From: SAR116 cluster bacterium AG-337-N21
GTDB taxonomy: Bacteria; Pseudomonadota; Alphaproteobacteria; Puniceispirillales; Marisalimonadaceae
Assembly: GCA_003282145.1 (NCBI GenBank)
Contig: QBZZ01000005.1
Span: 41,455 to 105,454 of the forward strand
Direction: 5' to 3'
Length of the DNA stretch: 64,000 bases
The number at the start of each line of letters is the position of its first letter. The first letter of the stretch is position 1. Positions 1-8,916 of this stretch are shown one piece after another. The translations under genes and the position numbers were made by a program. The notes under the pieces are model-generated. The model made no database searches. It had not been told where the DNA came from and saw nothing but the letters and a program-made list of their open reading frames with translations.

Positions 1-490
1 CAACGACCCTAGTTGTTATATCCTTATTATTTGGATCAAATTCAGTTTCAAAATTTATTTTTTGTTGAGGATAAAGGGGTGTTAAGTTATCAAAATTAAT
101 TCGATGCCTTACTGATTCTGGTAATTCAAAATTTATAGTTTTAACTTTCAACAAAGCAAAATATCTTTCTCCATCCTTAGGAGCCCTAATTTGGCCTTCA
201 ACTGTATCTCCGGTTCTTAATCCAAACTTTCTGACTTGGCTTGGAGATATGTAAATATCATCAGGTCCTGCTAAATAGTTAGATTCTGGCGATCTTAAAA
301 AACCAAATCCGTCTGATAAAACCTCTAATACACCATCACCATAGATTCCGATATCATTCGACGCTAACTTTTTCAAACAAGCGAACATCATATCTTGTTT
401 TCTTAGAGTACTAGCATTTTCAATATCTAGACTTTCTGCATAAATTAACAAATCAGAAGGGTTTTTTGCTTTTAAATCTTTTAAGTGCAT
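1..490 (-). CDS. rho: Transcription termination factor Rho, N-terminal part (truncated by window edge)
   Basis: Minus-strand reading from ATG at 490 gives [41 protein letters not shown]...[66 protein letters not shown], the typical Rho N-terminal and cold-shock-like RNA-binding domain. Confidence 0.95.
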   Translation of the reverse strand, partial: MHLKDLKAKNPSDLLIYAESLDIENASTLRKQDMMFACLKKLASNDIGIYGDGVLEVLSDGFGFLRSPESNYLAGPDDIYISPSQVRKFGLRTGDTVEGQIRAPKDGERYFALLKVKTINFELPESVRHRINFDNLTPLYPQQKINFETEFDPNNKDITTRVV

Positions 491-514
491 TTAATTCTCA
501 TAAAGGGGAGGTTG

Positions 515-955
515 CTAAGTGCTTTGGAGATCAGGCCTTACTATAACTAGTAGGATTATCACAATCATTAATATAGTTGGTATTTCATTAATTATTCTAA
601 AAAACTTAGTACTTTTATACCTATACCCTTTTTTGAAATCTTTGTAAAGAATAGATAAATATATATGAAATAAAGAAAGAATGAAAACTAATACTAGTTT
701 CAACAAAAAGTAATTTTCGGATAAAAGATAATCATTTTCATAAATTAAGATAAAACCGAAGGCGTAAGTGGCTACTAGAGCTGGTTTCATAATATATTTT
801 AGAAGACGGTGTTCCATAAGAAGGAAAGTGGCATCTATATCACTCAAATAATCTTTATCATTGTGATACACATAAAGCCTAGGTAAATATAATAGGCCAA
901 CCATCCAAGATATAACAGCTACAAGGTGTAAAGATTTTATTATATCATAATACAA
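515..955 (-). CDS. hemJ: Protoporphyrinogen IX oxidase HemJ-like membrane protein (UPF0093)
   Basis: 146 aa, MYYDIIKSLHLVAVISWMVGLLYLPRLYVYH motif; adjacent to hemE. Confidence 0.88.
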   Translation of the reverse strand: MYYDIIKSLHLVAVISWMVGLLYLPRLYVYHNDKDYLSDIDATFLLMEHRLLKYIMKPALVATYAFGFILIYENDYLLSENYFLLKLVLVFILSLFHIYLSILYKDFKKGYRYKSTKFFRIINEIPTILMIVIILLVIVRPDLQST

Positions 956-963
956 TTAATTTT

Positions 964-1995
964 TCATTTATAGTTTCTAACAATGTCAATAACTTTTCTG
1001 ACATTTTTAATTTTACAATCTGGAGTTAATCCGTGACCAACGCTAAAAATGAATTTATTATCTTTCATAATATTCAAAATAGAAAGAACAATATTTTCTA
1101 AATGACTACTATTAAATGGAATTAGTGAAGCCGGATCAAGATTTCCCTGGATGGCGATTGAAGAATTCAGATTTTTGATTGCCCAATTTAAATTAACAGT
1201 CCAGTCCAGGGCTATACAATTAACATTGCTTTCATATGAATAATCTATTAGAGAAGAACCCGCTTTAAAAGGCAGGCCAATTATTGGTTTTGTAACATTT
1301 TTTGATTTTAACATACTAATAATATTTGCTGTTGGGTCAATGGCACATTTTCTGAAAAATTCACTAGGTATCATATGAGACCAAGAATCAAATAACATTA
1401 ATACATCTGCTCCTGCATTTGCTTGCATTTCAAGTTTCTCAGCAACATAAATAGATAATGTATCTATTAATTCCATGAACCATTTATTTGAATCCCAGAG
1501 AGCTTTTCTTGTATTAATAAAATCTTTACTACTTTGACCTTCAATCATATAACAAGCTAGTGTCCACGGAGCGCCAGCAAAACCAATTAAACTTGTAGAT
1601 TGTGGTAGTTCTTTTCTTAAAATTGATATTGATGTCTTTAAAGGCTCAAGTTTTTGTGAAATATTGATGTTTTTCAAGACTTTTGTTTCATTAGGAACCA
1701 TTGGTTTTAAAGTTGGCCCAAATCCTCCAATAAAGTTTAGTTCTCTATTCATTGCCCACGGTATCATCAGTATATCCGAAAAAACAATGGCAGCGTTTAA
1801 ATCATAATATTTTAAAGGCAGCTTTGTGCTTTCAATAATTAATTTTGTATTCAAGCAAAAATTTATAAAGTTATCTGATTTTTTTCTTATTTCAAAATAT
1901 TTTGGAATATGTCTGCCTGCTTGTCTCAAAAACCAAATTGGTATTCCAAGATATTCATTTCTAAAAAACTTACTCAAATCATCATTCATGATCAT
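964..1995 (-). CDS. hemE: Uroporphyrinogen decarboxylase
   Basis: IPIWFLRQAGRHIPKYFEIRKK, GFAGAPWTLACYMIEG, GNLDPASL, FSVGHGLTPD motifs. Confidence 0.97.
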   Translation of the reverse strand: MIMNDDLSKFFRNEYLGIPIWFLRQAGRHIPKYFEIRKKSDNFINFCLNTKLIIESTKLPLKYYDLNAAIVFSDILMIPWAMNRELNFIGGFGPTLKPMVPNETKVLKNINISQKLEPLKTSISILRKELPQSTSLIGFAGAPWTLACYMIEGQSSKDFINTRKALWDSNKWFMELIDTLSIYVAEKLEMQANAGADVLMLFDSWSHMIPSEFFRKCAIDPTANIISMLKSKNVTKPIIGLPFKAGSSLIDYSYESNVNCIALDWTVNLNWAIKNLNSSIAIQGNLDPASLIPFNSSHLENIVLSILNIMKDNKFIFSVGHGLTPDCKIKNVRKVIDIVRNYK

Positions 1996-2024
1996 TTTCT
2001 TTATTTTAAATAATAATTTAAATT

Positions 2025-2039
2025 TAGTAGTAGTAGTAG
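2025..2039 (+). repeat. Perfect (TAG)5 trinucleotide repeat, candidate DnaA-trio element
   Basis: tagtagtagtagtag, about 12 bp from a DnaA-like box, flanked on the hemE side by AT-rich sequence. Confidence 0.9.
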
Positions 2040-2050
2040 TGTTTAATACT

Positions 2051-2086
2051 TTGTTGATAATTTTTTGTTCAAGTAATTGTCAACAA
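2051..2086. repeat. Imperfect inverted repeat with 12-bp arms made of two DnaA-like boxes
   Basis: TTGTTGATAATT (2051-2062) ... AATTGTCAACAA (2075-2086); one mismatch between arms. Confidence 0.8.
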
Positions 2087-2275
2087 GTTTTTAATATATA
2101 ACTATTTTATATATAATGATATTTAGCTTTATTCACAATTTATAATTTTGTTTATTTGTTTTATTCAGATGTTGTTAAAGTAAGAATAAATGCATAGTCT
2201 ACTATTATAAAATAATTTACTATTAGATTAGGCTTTTTTTGTTAACAGCTTATTTACAGGTGTAATAGATCATTA

Positions 2276-2890
2276 ATGATAATCATAGGTATTACAGGTT
2301 CTATAGGGATGGGTAAATCGACTATTGCCAACATGTTAAAGCAATTTAAGATACCTGTTTTTGATTCAGACAAAGAGGTTAGAGACATATTAGAAAATAA
2401 TAATGCAGTAAAAAAACAGATATTTAATTTATGGCCTGATGTAATTTTAACTGAAACAAACAAAAAAGAAATAGATAAAAATTTATTAAGTAGAAAAATA
2501 TTTGGTAACATAAAACATAGAAAGACTTTGGAGAGTATTATTCACCCAAAAGTTAAAGAAAGAAGGAATATTTTTATTAAGAATGTAGAGAAATCACCTA
2601 TAGTCGCACTTGATGTTCCTTTGTTATATGAGACAGGTACTGATAGAGTTTGTGATGATGTATTTTTAGTCTACACAAATGAAGAAACTCAGAAAAAGAG
2701 AGTTTTAGCAAGATCTAGCATGACTCAAAAAAAACTAGATCTTATTAAAAAGGCTCAATGGAATGATCAGAAGAAAAGAGATAAAGGTCCATACTTAGTG
2801 ACTACCTCTTATGGAAAATTTGTCAGTTTTGCTATAATAACTAGTTATTTAATAGCTATAATCTTTAAAAAGAAGATTTTAAAGTTATGA
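2276..2890 (+). CDS. coaE: Dephospho-CoA kinase
   Basis: IIIGITGSIGMGKSTIANMLK P-loop, PVFDSDKEVRDI, VALDVPLLYETG. Confidence 0.93.
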   Translation: MIIIGITGSIGMGKSTIANMLKQFKIPVFDSDKEVRDILENNNAVKKQIFNLWPDVILTETNKKEIDKNLLSRKIFGNIKHRKTLESIIHPKVKERRNIFIKNVEKSPIVALDVPLLYETGTDRVCDDVFLVYTNEETQKKRVLARSSMTQKKLDLIKKAQWNDQKKRDKGPYLVTTSYGKFVSFAIITSYLIAIIFKKKILKL

Positions 2891-3597
2891 GGGAAGTTGT
2901 ACTTGATACAGAAACAACAGGACTAGATGTTAATAATGGGGACAGAATAGTTGAAATTGGTATAGTAGAGTTGGAAAATCATGTACAAACAGGTACTTGT
3001 TTTCACTATTATTTAAATCCAGAAAGAGATTCAGGTTTACAGGCATCACAAATACATGGGTTGACTACAGAATTTTTAAAAGATAAGCCTAAGTTTGTTG
3101 ATATAGCGGATCAATTCATTGATTTTGTATCAGATAGTAAAATCATAATACATAATGCACCTTTTGATGTAGGATTTATTAACTCAGAATTAAGGAAATG
3201 TGAAAAAAAAGAACTGAATGAAAATTCAATAGTTGATTCATTATTATTAGCCAAAAAACATTTCCTTGGTCAATCTGTAAGTTTAGATTCTTTATGTAGA
3301 AAGTTTGACATAGATATCTCTGATCGTGACATTCATGGTGCACTTAAGGATGCGAAACTATTAGCACACGTATATCTAGAATTAATAGGTGGTAAACAGA
3401 CTAAATTAGAATTTGATGAGGAATCTACGACATCAGATTTCAATCATGAAAACTCTTATGCTAACATTAAAGATCTATATAAAAAAAGGAAAAAAAGAGC
3501 TTTTAAGAATACATTTTTGAATATTTCTGATAACGAATTACATCAAAAAAGTATCAAAGAAATACCTAATAGCATTTGGGAAAAATTAACAAGCTAG
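2887..3597 (+). CDS. dnaQ: DNA polymerase III epsilon subunit (3'-5' exonuclease)
   Basis: REVVLDTETTGLDVNNGDRIVEIGIVEL, HNAPFDVGFIN, HGALKDAKLLAHVYLEL. Confidence 0.96.
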   Translation: MREVVLDTETTGLDVNNGDRIVEIGIVELENHVQTGTCFHYYLNPERDSGLQASQIHGLTTEFLKDKPKFVDIADQFIDFVSDSKIIIHNAPFDVGFINSELRKCEKKELNENSIVDSLLLAKKHFLGQSVSLDSLCRKFDIDISDRDIHGALKDAKLLAHVYLELIGGKQTKLEFDEESTTSDFNHENSYANIKDLYKKRKKRAFKNTFLNISDNELHQKSIKEIPNSIWEKLTS

Positions 3598-4019
3598 TTT
3601 TTGATTAAATGAAAATCAACATCCTCCAAAGAAATTTTTATACTTCCTCCTTTATCAGTAATATTTTCAATTATTGACTTTACATGTGGTAAAATTAATT
3701 TTACTCCTTCTTTTGTCAAATGAGCTTTATTAGATGAATTATTTAAAATTTTAAAAAACCCAAAATAATCTAACTCTAAAACTAAAAGCTTATTTCCAGT
3801 CTTTTTAGAAGAACAATCACAAGAATATTTTATTATTATGCTGAAAAAGTTGTTTTTGAAAGGCTTATAAACAAAATTCATATTTTGGGAGATATTGCAA
3901 TTTTTATTATTTTCCAAATTGTTTTCTTGAATAGACTGAGGATTTTCGAATGACAAATCCTGTATGTAATGTTTTATTACTTCTATATCCAGCCTTTCAT
4001 TTCCGTTTACATTAGTCAT
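3594..4019 (-). CDS. secB: Protein-export chaperone SecB (divergent)
   Basis: IEVIKHYIQDLSFENPQS motif, size, and position next to dnaQ and tim44. Confidence 0.85.
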   Translation of the reverse strand: MTNVNGNERLDIEVIKHYIQDLSFENPQSIQENNLENNKNCNISQNMNFVYKPFKNNFFSIIIKYSCDCSSKKTGNKLLVLELDYFGFFKILNNSSNKAHLTKEGVKLILPHVKSIIENITDKGGSIKISLEDVDFHLIKN

Positions 4020-4144
4020 AAAAAGCCCTAGGTTGTTATTTTTTAATTAATATAAAGGAAATGAATAATAATAAATATAATTTTTAATTTTTTTGTATAT
4101 AATTATTATCATATTTACTAATTACAACAAATGGTGTCACAAAA

Positions 4145-4774
4145 ATGCAAAATGGGTTTCCATATTTAGATATATTAATTTTTGGTGTTATAGCAATTTT
4201 TTTAATTTTCAGATTGAAAAATATATTAGGGACAAAAACGGATTTTGAGGATAATGGGTTAAAAGAAAAAAAACAACCTAAGCAATATTCAAATATAGTT
4301 TCATTAAAAACTAATAATAACAATTCAGTTAGTGGAGAAATTGATAAAATTATTAGAGCCGACCCTAGCTTTGATATGGTTAATTTTTTAGATGGATCGA
4401 AGACATTTTTTGAAATGGTACTTAAAAGTTTTGTTAGCGGTAACCTAGATAACGTTAAGGATTTTATAAAACCATCAGTTTTAAAAAGTTTCAAGGGCGC
4501 TATAGATGACAGAAACAAGGAAAATGAAACATTGATAATAGATTTGATATCAGTTGAAAAGAACAAAATTGTATCATCAGTTATAACCAAATCTTCAATT
4601 AGAATTAATGTTGTTTTTGAAACTTTACAAATAACAGCATTAATGGATAAAAACAAAAAAATTATTGATGGTGATACAGACAAGGAAATTCTTGTTAAAG
4701 ATGAATGGATTTTTGAAAAGAAAATAAGAGATCAAAATCCTAACTGGACTTTAATTGAAACAAAAAGCTTTTGA
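4145..4774 (+). CDS. Tim44/TimA-like domain protein with N-terminal membrane anchor
   Basis: N-terminal TM segment, DPSFDMVNFLDGSKTFFEMVLKSFVSGNLDNVKDFIKPSVLKSF, DEWIFEKKIRDQNPNWTLIET. Confidence 0.85.
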   Translation: MQNGFPYLDILIFGVIAIFLIFRLKNILGTKTDFEDNGLKEKKQPKQYSNIVSLKTNNNNSVSGEIDKIIRADPSFDMVNFLDGSKTFFEMVLKSFVSGNLDNVKDFIKPSVLKSFKGAIDDRNKENETLIIDLISVEKNKIVSSVITKSSIRINVVFETLQITALMDKNKKIIDGDTDKEILVKDEWIFEKKIRDQNPNWTLIETKSF

Positions 4775-5225
4775 AGTAATGTCCCCTATTTCAAAAAGCG
4801 ATAAACAGATTTGGGAAAATTATATTGCTAATTTTAACAACTTCAGTATCAATATAAACAATAGTAAAAAAAATTTAGTAAAAAAAAAATCATTTTCAAC
4901 GAATAAGTTAAGTCCCTTCCGAAAAGAAAAAAAGAATATCCCAGACGGGATTATAGACCTTCATGGTTACAGATTACAGACTGCTAAAATAATTTTACAC
5001 AATTATATTGTAAATGCTTATGAAAATAAAATTAGAAATATTTTGATAATAACTGGCAAAGGGCACAATAATACAGGTGTTTTGAAAAAAGAGGTTCCAT
5101 TATGGCTAAATGATAAAGCATTAATAAATTTATTAATTAATTATGAAACAGCTCCTAATAAATTTGGCGGTGAGGGCGCCTTGTTGGTTAGAATTAAAAA
5201 TAAGAACAAATCTCAATTAATATAA
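4755..5225 (+). CDS. Smr domain protein
   Basis: GIIDLHGYRLQTAKIILHNYI, NILIITGKGHNNTGVLKKEVPLWL, GGEGALLVRIKNK. Confidence 0.9.
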   Translation: MKQKAFEVMSPISKSDKQIWENYIANFNNFSININNSKKNLVKKKSFSTNKLSPFRKEKKNIPDGIIDLHGYRLQTAKIILHNYIVNAYENKIRNILIITGKGHNNTGVLKKEVPLWLNDKALINLLINYETAPNKFGGEGALLVRIKNKNKSQLI

Positions 5226-5240
5226 TTTATTGGATAATGT

Positions 5241-5858
5241 ATGAAAAAATTAAATAAAAAAAGAGTATCTATAGTTACTAGAAATACCAACGAAACAAAG
5301 ATAATCGTTAAAGTTGAATTGGATGGAAAAGGAAATAATATCATTTCTACTGGAATACCTTTTTTTGACCACATGCTTGAGCAGTTGTCTAAGCATAGTC
5401 TAATTGACATTGAATTAAGTTGTATTGGTGATTTAAAAGTTGATGCCCATCACACCATGGAGGATTGTGGATTAGCGCTGGGCAATGCGATAAGAGAAGC
5501 GCTAGGAGATAAAAGAGGTATAAAACGTTACAGCTTTAATTATTTACCGATGGACGAATGTCTTACTAGATGTTGCTTAGACATATCAGGTCGTCCTTGG
5601 CTCATTTGGAATGTTTTTTTACCAAATATATCCATCAAAAATATTGAAACAGAAATATTTAGGGAGTTTTTTCAATCACTTTCCCAAGCTGCTGGGTTCA
5701 CAATTCATATTGAAAATCTATATGGTAAAAACACTCATCACATTATTGAATCTTGCTTCAAAGCTTTAGCAATAAGTATGAGAAATGCTATGAATATTGA
5801 TGTAAGAAATTCGACTAATATACCTTCTACTAAAGGCACATTAATAGGAAATAGTTAA
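5241..5858 (+). CDS. hisB: Imidazoleglycerol-phosphate dehydratase
   Basis: STGIPFFDHMLEQLSKHSLIDIELSCIGDLKVDAHHTMEDCGLALG. Confidence 0.97.
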   Translation: MKKLNKKRVSIVTRNTNETKIIVKVELDGKGNNIISTGIPFFDHMLEQLSKHSLIDIELSCIGDLKVDAHHTMEDCGLALGNAIREALGDKRGIKRYSFNYLPMDECLTRCCLDISGRPWLIWNVFLPNISIKNIETEIFREFFQSLSQAAGFTIHIENLYGKNTHHIIESCFKALAISMRNAMNIDVRNSTNIPSTKGTLIGNS

Positions 5859-5859
5859 T

Positions 5860-6519
5860 ATGAATTTAACAATAATAGATTATGGCTCTGGAAATCTTAG
5901 GTCTGTTGAAAACGCTTTTAGTAATGCAATTACTGACAATAACTTAAAATGTAATATTAGAGTTACAAGTGACATACATATTATAGCTAATGCGGATTTG
6001 TTGGTTTTGCCTGGCGTCGGCTCATTTCCTGATTGTAGAAAAGGATTACAGAGTATAGAAGGTCTAATTGATGTCTTATCTGAACAAGTTCTTTTTAAAA
6101 AGAAAAAATTTCTTGGTATTTGTGTTGGAATGCAGTTGATGTTTGATTTTAGTTTAGAAAAAATAAGAACTTCAGGTTTCGGCTGGTTGAGTGGTAACTT
6201 TAATAAAATAAAAACAGTAGGTTTAGATTACCTGGGAAGGAATTTTAAAGTTCCACACATGGGATGGAATAGTTTACGCTTAGAACATATTAATCATCCA
6301 ATACTTAAAAAGATAAATGAAAAAGATCAATATTATTTTGTTCACTCATATTATTTGGAAGGCAATCAAATAAATCAAGTAATAGCCAGTACCAATTATT
6401 GTCATCAAATTCCTGCAATTGTTGGAAATGAAAATTATTTAGGAGTTCAATTCCATCCTGAAAAAAGTAGTTTATCAGGTCAGAAATTAATTTCTAATTG
6501 GCTCAAATGGAGGCCTTAG
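5860..6519 (+). CDS. hisH: Imidazole glycerol phosphate synthase glutaminase subunit
   Basis: IIDYGSGNLRSVENAF, LVLPGVGSF, FLGICVGMQLMFD, GVQFHPEKSSLSG. Confidence 0.97.
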   Translation: MNLTIIDYGSGNLRSVENAFSNAITDNNLKCNIRVTSDIHIIANADLLVLPGVGSFPDCRKGLQSIEGLIDVLSEQVLFKKKKFLGICVGMQLMFDFSLEKIRTSGFGWLSGNFNKIKTVGLDYLGRNFKVPHMGWNSLRLEHINHPILKKINEKDQYYFVHSYYLEGNQINQVIASTNYCHQIPAIVGNENYLGVQFHPEKSSLSGQKLISNWLKWRP

Positions 6520-7067
6520 GTGAAAGAAAAGCAATGGAAAAAGCTACAAACAGATATAATGTAAAAGCTGAAATTTGTAAAAATTTAGATAAAGTTGATT
6601 TACAAGAACTTTGCGACGCAACAGAAGAAGCTATTATTGCCGGAGGTGGATTTGGTTGGATATCACCACCATCAATTAAGACACTCCAAAATTATTGGAA
6701 AGGAGTTTTGTTGATACCTGAGAGAATTCTTATTGTAGGAAAGCTTGATAATGTTATAGCTGGTTCAGTTCAATTAATAAAACCAGCTAAAAATAATGAG
6801 GCACAGTCGCATTCGTGTACTTTAAGTACCTTTTTCTTTGCGTCTTGGGCAAGAGGTTTTGGTCTAGCTAAAGCTGTGTTTCAAAAAGCTGAATTAAAAG
6901 CAAAACAAGACGGATTTAAAGTTATGAATCTTGAAGTTAGGGAAACGCAGTCTAGGGCTATACAATTATATGAACAAGCAGGCTTTACAAAGTCTGGGGT
7001 TAATCCAAAATCAGTTTTTATAGATGGTAAATATATAGCTGGTTATTATTATTATAAAGAATTATGA
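6507..7067 (+). CDS. GNAT-family N-acetyltransferase encoded within the his operon
   Basis: FASWARGFGLAKAVFQKAELKAKQDGFKVMNLEVRETQSRAIQLYEQAGF is GNAT motif A/B; lies between hisH and hisA. Exact start uncertain (TTG 6498, ATG 6507 or ATG 6534). Confidence 0.88.
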   Translation: MEALGERKAMEKATNRYNVKAEICKNLDKVDLQELCDATEEAIIAGGGFGWISPPSIKTLQNYWKGVLLIPERILIVGKLDNVIAGSVQLIKPAKNNEAQSHSCTLSTFFFASWARGFGLAKAVFQKAELKAKQDGFKVMNLEVRETQSRAIQLYEQAGFTKSGVNPKSVFIDGKYIAGYYYYKEL

Positions 7068-7068
7068 A

Positions 7069-7824
7069 ATGAAAAAAGATCAATTTATTTTATATCCAGC
7101 TATAGACATTAAAGATGGAAAGTGTGTGAGGCTTTTGTTTGGAGATATGAAAAAAGAAACAGTTTATAATAATAACCCAATAGATCAAGCCATGTGGTTT
7201 ATAGATCAAGGTGCAAAATGGTTACATATTGTAGATCTTGATGGAGCAATTGAGGGAAAGAGTGTTAATAAAACTATAATACAAAAACTTTCTAAGACCT
7301 TTCAAAATAGAGTAAACATCCAATTGGGTGGTGGAATTAGAAATCTTGAGAATATTGATTTCTGGTTACAAAACTCAGTTGAAAGATTGATATTAGGAAC
7401 CTTAGCTTTAGAAAATCCAGATTTTGTTAAAGAATTAGAAAATGAATATTATAAAAAAATTGTAATTGGTGCAGATGTTAGAGACGGTATGATTGCTTCA
7501 CATGGTTGGAAAAAGCAATCTAATATCAGTGCCTATGATTTAATTAAAAAATTCAATCCTTCCATAATTAGCTCTGTTATATATACGGACATATCAAGGG
7601 ATGGAAGCTTGAAGGGCATTAGCCTTAAGGAGACTTTAAAATTTGCTAAATCTATTTCACATCCAGTTATAGCTTCTGGCGGTGTTTCATCATTAAATGA
7701 TATTGTGAGACTAAGTGATGAATTTTCAAATGGTATCGAAGGTGTTATAATTGGAAGGGCATTATACGATAAAAAGTTTACTTTTCTAGAGGCTATAAAT
7801 GAAATTAATAAGGCAAAAATTTAA
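7069..7824 (+). CDS. hisA: Phosphoribosylformimino-5-aminoimidazole carboxamide ribotide isomerase
   Basis: LYPAIDIKDGKCVRLLFGDM, GGGIRNLENI, SGGVSSLNDI. Confidence 0.97.
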   Translation: MKKDQFILYPAIDIKDGKCVRLLFGDMKKETVYNNNPIDQAMWFIDQGAKWLHIVDLDGAIEGKSVNKTIIQKLSKTFQNRVNIQLGGGIRNLENIDFWLQNSVERLILGTLALENPDFVKELENEYYKKIVIGADVRDGMIASHGWKKQSNISAYDLIKKFNPSIISSVIYTDISRDGSLKGISLKETLKFAKSISHPVIASGGVSSLNDIVRLSDEFSNGIEGVIIGRALYDKKFTFLEAINEINKAKI

Positions 7825-8597
7825 TGTTATCAACAAGAGTTATTGCGTGCCTTGATGTTCACAATGGAAGAACAGTCAAAGGTATTAATTTTGTAAACTT
7901 AAAAGATGCAGGTGATCCAGTAGAACAGGCCAATTTTTATAGTAAAACAGGTGCTGATGAAATTTGCTTTTTGGATATCTCCGCCACTTATGAAAATAGA
8001 AAAACAATGTTTGATGTAATTTCTAAAACAGCTGAGACATGTTTTGTTCCTCTTACTGTAGGTGGAGGAGTTAATAACTTGAATGATTTTCGTGAATTGT
8101 TAAAATGTGGAGCAGACAAAGTTTCAGTGAACTCCTCAGCTGTATCTAATCCAAAAATAATTATGGATTCATCAGATAAATTTGGAAACCAATGTGTTGT
8201 ATTGGCAATTGACGCTATTGAGAATAAAACTATGCCTAGCGGATATGAAGTTACAACACATGGAGGAAGAAAAAAAACAAATATAGATGTTTTGAATTGG
8301 GCAGTAAAAGGAGTTAAAAATGGTGCAGGTGAAATTTTGTTAACATCAATGACTACCGATGGAATGAAAACTGGCTATAATCTTCATCTTACAAAGCTAG
8401 TATCCGAAAATGTTCCTGTCCCTGTGATAGCTTCAGGTGGAGCAGGCAACCCTAAAGATATGGTAGATGTGGTGCTAAAATCTGGTGCTTCAGCAGTTTT
8501 AGCCGCATCAATTTTTCATTTTGGGATTCATTCAATATTATCAGTAAAAAAAGAAATGTTAAAAAATGGAATTCTTGTAAGAGATTGTGGAAATTAA
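7824..8597 (+). CDS. hisF: Imidazole glycerol phosphate synthase cyclase subunit
   Basis: RVIACLDVHNGRTVKGINFVNLKDAGDPVE, TVGGGVNNL, ASGGAGNPKDM. Confidence 0.98.
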   Translation: MLSTRVIACLDVHNGRTVKGINFVNLKDAGDPVEQANFYSKTGADEICFLDISATYENRKTMFDVISKTAETCFVPLTVGGGVNNLNDFRELLKCGADKVSVNSSAVSNPKIIMDSSDKFGNQCVVLAIDAIENKTMPSGYEVTTHGGRKKTNIDVLNWAVKGVKNGAGEILLTSMTTDGMKTGYNLHLTKLVSENVPVPVIASGGAGNPKDMVDVVLKSGASAVLAASIFHFGIHSILSVKKEMLKNGILVRDCGN

Positions 8598-8598
8598 A

Positions 8599-8913
8599 AT
8601 GAATGATCAATTTATTATAGAAATGTTTGATAGCTTAAAGAAAAGAAAAAATATAAGTAAAAATAAGTCTTATACGGCACACTTAATAAAAAATCCTGAA
8701 TTATTAGGAAAAAAAATAGGTGAGGAAGCCGCTGAACTAATAATAGATTTTATAAAAAAAAACAAAGATGGACTTATTAAGGAATCAGCTGACCTTATTT
8801 ATCACTTACTTGTTATTTGGGTTTCAGCTGGAATAGACCCTAGAGAAGTGTGGGAGGAATTATCTAATAGACAGTTAAAATCTGGGTTTGAAGAAAAAAA
8901 CAGCAGGAGTTAA
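8599..8913 (+). CDS. hisE: Phosphoribosyl-ATP pyrophosphatase
   Basis: KIGEEAAELIIDFIKKNKDGLIKESADLIYHLLV; ORF opens at 8587 but ATG at 8599 fits better. Confidence 0.93.
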   Translation: MNDQFIIEMFDSLKKRKNISKNKSYTAHLIKNPELLGKKIGEEAAELIIDFIKKNKDGLIKESADLIYHLLVIWVSAGIDPREVWEELSNRQLKSGFEEKNSRS

Positions 8914-8916
8914 ATA

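Larger units (their letters stand above)
1996..2275. other. Putative chromosomal replication origin (oriC)
   Basis: 280-bp AT-rich intergenic region between divergent hemE and coaE; TTATTCACA at 2129-2137, TGTTGATAA (revcomp TTATCAACA) at 2052-2060, TTATTTACA at 2250-2258, TTATTCAGA at 2161-2169, (TAG)5 at 2025-2039; hemE-side context matches known alphaproteobacterial origins. Confidence 0.65.

Noticed and set aside
2006-2021. CtrA-like TTAA-N-TTAA site in the putative origin
   Set aside because: Spacing is 8 rather than 7 and the DNA is so AT-rich that TTAA pairs are expected by chance.
1826-2101. 91-aa plus-strand ORF running from hemE into the intergenic region
   Set aside because: Antisense to hemE; the (TAG)5 run translates as a VVVVV stretch, and the peptide resembles no family I know. 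Origin-type features explain the region better.
4084-4683. 199-aa minus-strand ORF opposite the Tim44-like gene
   Set aside because: Low-complexity hydrophobic antisense frame in AT-rich DNA; the plus-strand frame has clear family motifs.
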